Source: Clostridia bacterium
GTDB taxonomy: Bacteria > Bacillota > Clostridia > Oscillospirales > Acutalibacteraceae
Length of the DNA stretch: 8,422 nucleotides
Assembly (NCBI GenBank): GCA_900770165.1
Contig: CAAGJJ010000028.1
Coordinates: 1-8,422 of the forward strand
Direction: 5' to 3'
Positions 5,617 to 8,422 of this stretch are shown here, in pieces. The notes under the pieces were generated by a model. It was not told the origin of the DNA. It searched no databases and was given only the letters and a program-made list of their open reading frames with translations. How positions within the stretch are numbered: position 1 is the stretch's first letter; the number at the start of each line of letters is the position of its first letter. The position numbers and the translations under genes are program-made.

Positions 5617-6660
5617 ATGAAAAACGTAAAAAAAGTAATAGCAGGAGTACTTTTAACAGCAACCGTATTAGGAACAGGAACTCAATTATCTGTTGGTGCA
5701 GCAAGGTATGGTTTAGAAGGATCATCTAGTGAAGTAAGTTTTAATAAAAGACCATCTAATGAGCAAAATGAACTCGATACTGATTCGGATAGTTATTCAG
5801 TAGCTGCTTTGTTTGATAAAGTTCATGCTCAAGAGATGAAAGAATTGGATGATATTTACGATTTTGTAGAGTGTTCATATTATATTAATGCTTATAAAAC
5901 TTATAAAGATGATGACGTTAATATTGATGTATGTGAAGAAAAATGGAATGAAGTTGCGAATAAATGTGATGAAGTACTATCATATTATAATGAATCAGAT
6001 GAAAGAGACGAAGTTAAAAAGTATAATTTAATGAAACAAATAGCAAATGCAACTATTGCTTGGTTAAGAGCAGAAAAAGAACCTACAGTAGAAAACTGGA
6101 AAAACGTGGCATTGGAGTTTGAAGAAGTTAAGAATAGTAGTATGGAGAGTACTAAAAAAGAAATTTATAAAAAACTTGATTTTGCTGATGATATTCAGGC
6201 TCAGATAAAGGTTGACACAGCAGAAGCGTATGCTGCTTTTGTAGAATTAAACAATGTTACAAATCCTACAGAAGAGGACTATGATAGAGTAGGCAGCCTT
6301 CTTGCTAATGCTACGATAGAGAATTGTGATCATAATATAAGATATGATGGACTTGCTGAAGAATGTAATGGTAAATTTGAAGAAATATATATAAAAATTA
6401 AAGATATAAAACAAAAAGAACGAAATAGTGAATTATTAACAAAATTCACTTGGATGAGAAATCAAATTAGATTAATCCAGGCAGATAGATTGTGTGAATA
6501 CGCCGAAGCATGCGAATTAGAAGAGAAAAATGACAAATTAAACGAAGCCAAAAACACTTATTATGAGTTATATTATTATTTTATGAACATGGGAAGAAAC
6601 GAAGAGGCAATGAAGTGTCATGAAGGACTCCAAAAAATTGAATCTGGATATTACAATTAA
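5617..6660 (+). CDS. Exported helical protein, paralog B
   Basis: A 347-residue protein with no domain I recognise. Residues 1-28 are a Sec signal peptide (MKNVKKVIAG start, cleavage after SVGA), nearly identical to paralog A, and the following YGLEGSSSEV...FNKRP segment is also conserved. Residues 48-76 are one copy of the QNE-x-LAAL-QAQ unit that is tandemly repeated in A. The remainder, about 77-347, is acidic, rich in Glu, Lys, Tyr and Asn, and patterned like a helical bundle; WKNVALEFEEVK and the motif around WNEVANKCDEV suggest helical repeats. It carries eight Cys (86, 106, 117, 237, 250, 293, 299, 334), unusual for an exported Firmicutes protein and enough for disulfides. No anchor or membrane segment. 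ATG 5617 is supported by an upstream G-rich ribosome site and by alignment to A. Export is inferred with good confidence; its role is unknown. Confidence 0.82.
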   Translation: MKNVKKVIAGVLLTATVLGTGTQLSVGAARYGLEGSSSEVSFNKRPSNEQNELDTDSDSYSVAALFDKVHAQEMKELDDIYDFVECSYYINAYKTYKDDDVNIDVCEEKWNEVANKCDEVLSYYNESDERDEVKKYNLMKQIANATIAWLRAEKEPTVENWKNVALEFEEVKNSSMESTKKEIYKKLDFADDIQAQIKVDTAEAYAAFVELNNVTNPTEEDYDRVGSLLANATIENCDHNIRYDGLAEECNGKFEEIYIKIKDIKQKERNSELLTKFTWMRNQIRLIQADRLCEYAEACELEEKNDKLNEAKNTYYELYYYFMNMGRNEEAMKCHEGLQKIESGYYN

Positions 6661-6824
6661 AACCAAAATATTTAAGTAAAGTTGTATACAGATATGGTTG
6701 ATGAATAATTACTTATTTTGCGAAATATGTTTATGTTGCTCGAAATAGAAGCTAAAAACTACACTAAAAATTAATATAATACCTCTAAAGTAGTCAGATT
6801 AAATATAAAGATCTGTTATTTTGG
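6661..6824. repeat. 3' remnant and truncated terminator of unit B
   Basis: No intact gene. The block 6751-6824 matches 5123-5196 at about 63 of 74 bases without gaps. It includes EAKNYTKN plus stop (6748-6773), the counterpart of VKNYIKN plus stop at the end of the decayed A gene, so the old family C-terminus persists downstream of the present stop of B. The 5' terminator arm AATACCTCTAAAGTAG (6778-6793) is present, but its 3' partner is cut off after TTTTGG at 6824, where foreign GC-rich DNA begins. Confidence 0.7.
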
Positions 6825-6852
6825 GGCACCCTCCGTAAGGAAGGTGCCCCAA
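6821..6852. other. GC-rich hairpin with GTAA loop at the mobile-element junction
   Basis: TTGGGGCACC (6821-6830) pairs perfectly with GGTGCCCCAA (6843-6852). Inside, after a C-A mismatch, TCC (6832-6834) and GGA (6839-6841) close a GTAA tetraloop of the stable GNRA type. It has no T-run on either strand. It spans the composition break, so it may be part of the element end. Confidence 0.7.
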
Positions 6853-6887
6853 TGCGGCTCTTATATCTCAGTTTAATAAGTTTTCCG

Positions 6888-6918
6888 AAACGGTGTAACC
6901 CCTGTGGTTACGCCGTTT
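6888..6918. terminator. Hairpin at the 3' end of the recombinase gene
   Basis: AAACGGTGTAACC (6888-6900) pairs with GGTTACGCCGTTT (6906-6918), with one G-T wobble and a 5-nt loop. It overlaps the last codons and stop of the recombinase. The T-rich flank (TTTTCTCTTT) lies on the plus-strand side, so it looks best suited to stop plus-strand transcription entering the element; it may also act for the recombinase. Confidence 0.55.
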
Positions 6919-8422
6919 TCTCTTTGTTACGCTCAGTGAGGTGTTGCTGGAAGGCTTCTTCCATTTCCTCCGGGGTCAGTTCGTGGAGAATGCCCACGCC
7001 GCTGTAATAGATATCTAAAAGCTGCACTCGCTTGCCGTCGAGGTATCTGGGCGCATAAACCACGATCTTGTCCACGAACTCGTGAATGAGTTCCGGCGTT
7101 AGGGCTTTCAACTCTGTGATCTGCTTGACCTTCTGAATGAAGCGCTGCAAGTTCTCGGTTTTGTCTGTCTCAGTTTCCAAGAAAGACTGCATTTCCGGCA
7201 CAGCGGCTTTCAGAATTTTCTGCTCCTCCTCATAGGACAGGGACAGGGTGGCGTAGCGCTCATCGGACAGCTTGCCGCCGGCATTATCTTCATAGATTTT
7301 CTGAATCAGAGCGTCAATTTCCGCAATACGCTTCTTCGCCTTGGATAGTTCCCGGCGCTTTGCTGCCAGCTGCTTTTTCTTGTCCTCTGTGTAGCAATCC
7401 ATCTGTTTGCGGGCAAACTCTTTTTCAAATGCCTGTACATTCAGCAGGATACGCTGCATACTTTCCAGCACGATCTGCTCCACTACCTTTTCACGGATAT
7501 AGTGAGCGGAGCAAACCTCAGAGTTTTTGCGATAGGAGGAGCAGAAGAAATACGCCTGCTCTCGCTTGTAGTTGCCTGTGACGCTGTAATACAGCTTTTC
7601 TCCGCAATCGGCGCAGTACAACAGCCCAGAAAACGGACTGACAATGCCGCTTTTGGTGGGTCTGCGGCGGTGCTTGCGAAGCTCCTGCACCAAGGCAAAG
7701 GTTTCCCGGTCAACGATGGCTGGATGCGTGTCCTTGAAAATCTGCCATTCCTCCGGCGGACGCTCAATTTTCTTTTTGTTCTTGAAGGACTTAGTGGTGC
7801 TGCGGAAATTCACCGTATCGCCGCAGTATTCCTGCTTGCCGAGAATGTCCGCTACGGTGATAGAGCACCAGTTGTAGGGCACTGCAGGCGGCTTGCTGCA
7901 ATTCCGGCCGATATTGCTCCAATGCTCCGTAGGTGTCGGCACCTTGGTCGCTTTCAGCCGTTTGGCGATCTGCGTAGGTCCAAGGCCGTCCACGAACCAA
8001 GAGAAGATCTGCCGGACAGTCTTTGCCGCTTCTCCGTCCACCATCCAGCCGTTTTTGCTCTCCGGGTCTTTCAGGTAGCCGTAGGGCGGATTGGTGGTCA
8101 ACGGTGCGCCGGACATTCCTTTGCTCTTGAATACATTGCGCACCTTTTGGCTGGTGTTCTTGGCGTGCCATTCGTTGAATAAGTCCTGCATCGGAACAAG
8201 GTCACTGATTCCCTTGGCGGTGTCGATGTTGTCCATAATGGCAATATAGCGAACGCCAAGGCTGTCAAAACCTTCTTCCAACAGCTGACCGACAATCAAG
8301 CGATTACGCCCCAAGCGGGAATGATCCTTCACAATCAAGGTGCCGATGCGTCCTTTTTCCGCCAGCTCCATAATTTCCGTGAACGCCGGTCTTGCAAAAT
8401 TTGTGCCAGACCAGCCGTCGTC
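6908..8422 (-). CDS. Large serine recombinase / transposon resolvase, TnpX-like (5'-partial)
   Basis: The frame is open to the right edge: 17 codons, DDGWSGTNFARPAF onward, precede the first Met at 8371, and this motif is standard in the catalytic domain of these enzymes, so the N-terminus with the nucleophilic Ser lies outside. In the 504 visible residues: VKDHSRLGRNR (31-41) holds the conserved catalytic Arg pair; the Recombinase domain with PYGYLKDP, VDGEAA and GPTQIAKRL spans about 110-230; a zinc ribbon has Cys at 270, 273, 294 and 304; a coiled coil follows at about 335-375; the C-terminal part (ALIQKIYEDNAGGKLSDERY, then FVDKIVVY and DIYYSGVG) looks like DUF4368. This architecture belongs to Tn4451/Tn4453-type recombinases, which excise and insert elements at short target cores through a Ser-DNA intermediate. 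Clearly GC-rich compared with its neighbours, so recently acquired. Confidence 0.93.
   Translation of the reverse strand, partial: DDGWSGTNFARPAFTEIMELAEKGRIGTLIVKDHSRLGRNRLIVGQLLEEGFDSLGVRYIAIMDNIDTAKGISDLVPMQDLFNEWHAKNTSQKVRNVFKSKGMSGAPLTTNPPYGYLKDPESKNGWMVDGEAAKTVRQIFSWFVDGLGPTQIAKRLKATKVPTPTEHWSNIGRNCSKPPAVPYNWCSITVADILGKQEYCGDTVNFRSTTKSFKNKKKIERPPEEWQIFKDTHPAIVDRETFALVQELRKHRRRPTKSGIVSPFSGLLYCADCGEKLYYSVTGNYKREQAYFFCSSYRKNSEVCSAHYIREKVVEQIVLESMQRILLNVQAFEKEFARKQMDCYTEDKKKQLAAKRRELSKAKKRIAEIDALIQKIYEDNAGGKLSDERYATLSLSYEEEQKILKAAVPEMQSFLETETDKTENLQRFIQKVKQITELKALTPELIHEFVDKIVVYAPRYLDGKRVQLLDIYYSGVGILHELTPEEMEEAFQQHLTERNKEKTA

Larger units (their letters stand above)
6825..8422. mobile_element. 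Left end of an integrated serine-recombinase mobile element (3' part not in window)
   Basis: Homology to the duplicated 3' region stops at about 6824 and the DNA switches abruptly from AT-rich to GC-rich, with different codon use. The first gene inside encodes a large serine recombinase. The element end is inferred at 6821-6826. The other end, attachment core and cargo lie beyond the window. Confidence 0.7.

Noticed and set aside
7360..8295. Several other open frames on both strands inside the recombinase region, the longest 226 codons at 7502-8182 (+)
   Set aside because: They overlap a recombinase with clear domain motifs, their translations have no recognisable domain, and long open frames in other phases are common in GC-rich genes.

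Overview
The window looks like a host-associated, low-GC member of the Firmicutes, most likely class Clostridia. About 6.8 kb is very AT-rich, with strong Shine-Dalgarno sites (AAGGAGG, GGAGG), Gram-positive signal peptides, a BspA-type leucine-rich-repeat protein, and at the right end a large serine recombinase of the kind that carries clostridial transposons. This assignment is an inference from composition and gene families; no taxonomic marker is present.

Left to right: (1) 1-2343 (+) is the 3' part of a large multidomain protein, open at the left edge. Its C-terminal 200 residues or so read like an ADP-ribosyltransferase (ART) toxin fold with an ExE motif, but Ser sits where the NAD-binding Arg is expected. 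A strong terminator follows, with no cotranscribed partner. (2) 2703-3464 (+) is a secreted BspA-like LRR protein behind an AT-rich region with two perfect inverted repeats. (3) 3716-4072 (-) is a small secreted protein that converges on the LRR gene across a shared bidirectional terminator. (4) 4308-5208 and 5386-6824 are two tandem copies of one ancestral unit: promoter, leader, signal peptide, body, terminator. Copy A encodes a 149-residue protein made of 34-residue repeats; its former C-terminal part survives only as a decayed remnant. Copy B encodes an intact 347-residue secreted helical protein. (5) From about 6825 the base composition jumps to GC-rich. The terminator of copy B is cut in mid-stem, and a mobile element begins whose serine recombinase gene (minus strand) runs off the right edge.

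Every complete gene of the AT-rich part encodes a predicted Sec-exported protein, each apparently with its own promoter or terminator, next to a probable toxin-like effector. The stretch reads as an accessory island of surface or secreted factors, shaped by tandem duplication, repeat expansion, gene decay and a late insertion of foreign DNA. The most interesting part is the duplicated exported-protein family: near-identical promoter with a 13-bp direct repeat, near-identical signal peptide and post-cleavage segment, and divergent bodies. I recognise no described family for it.
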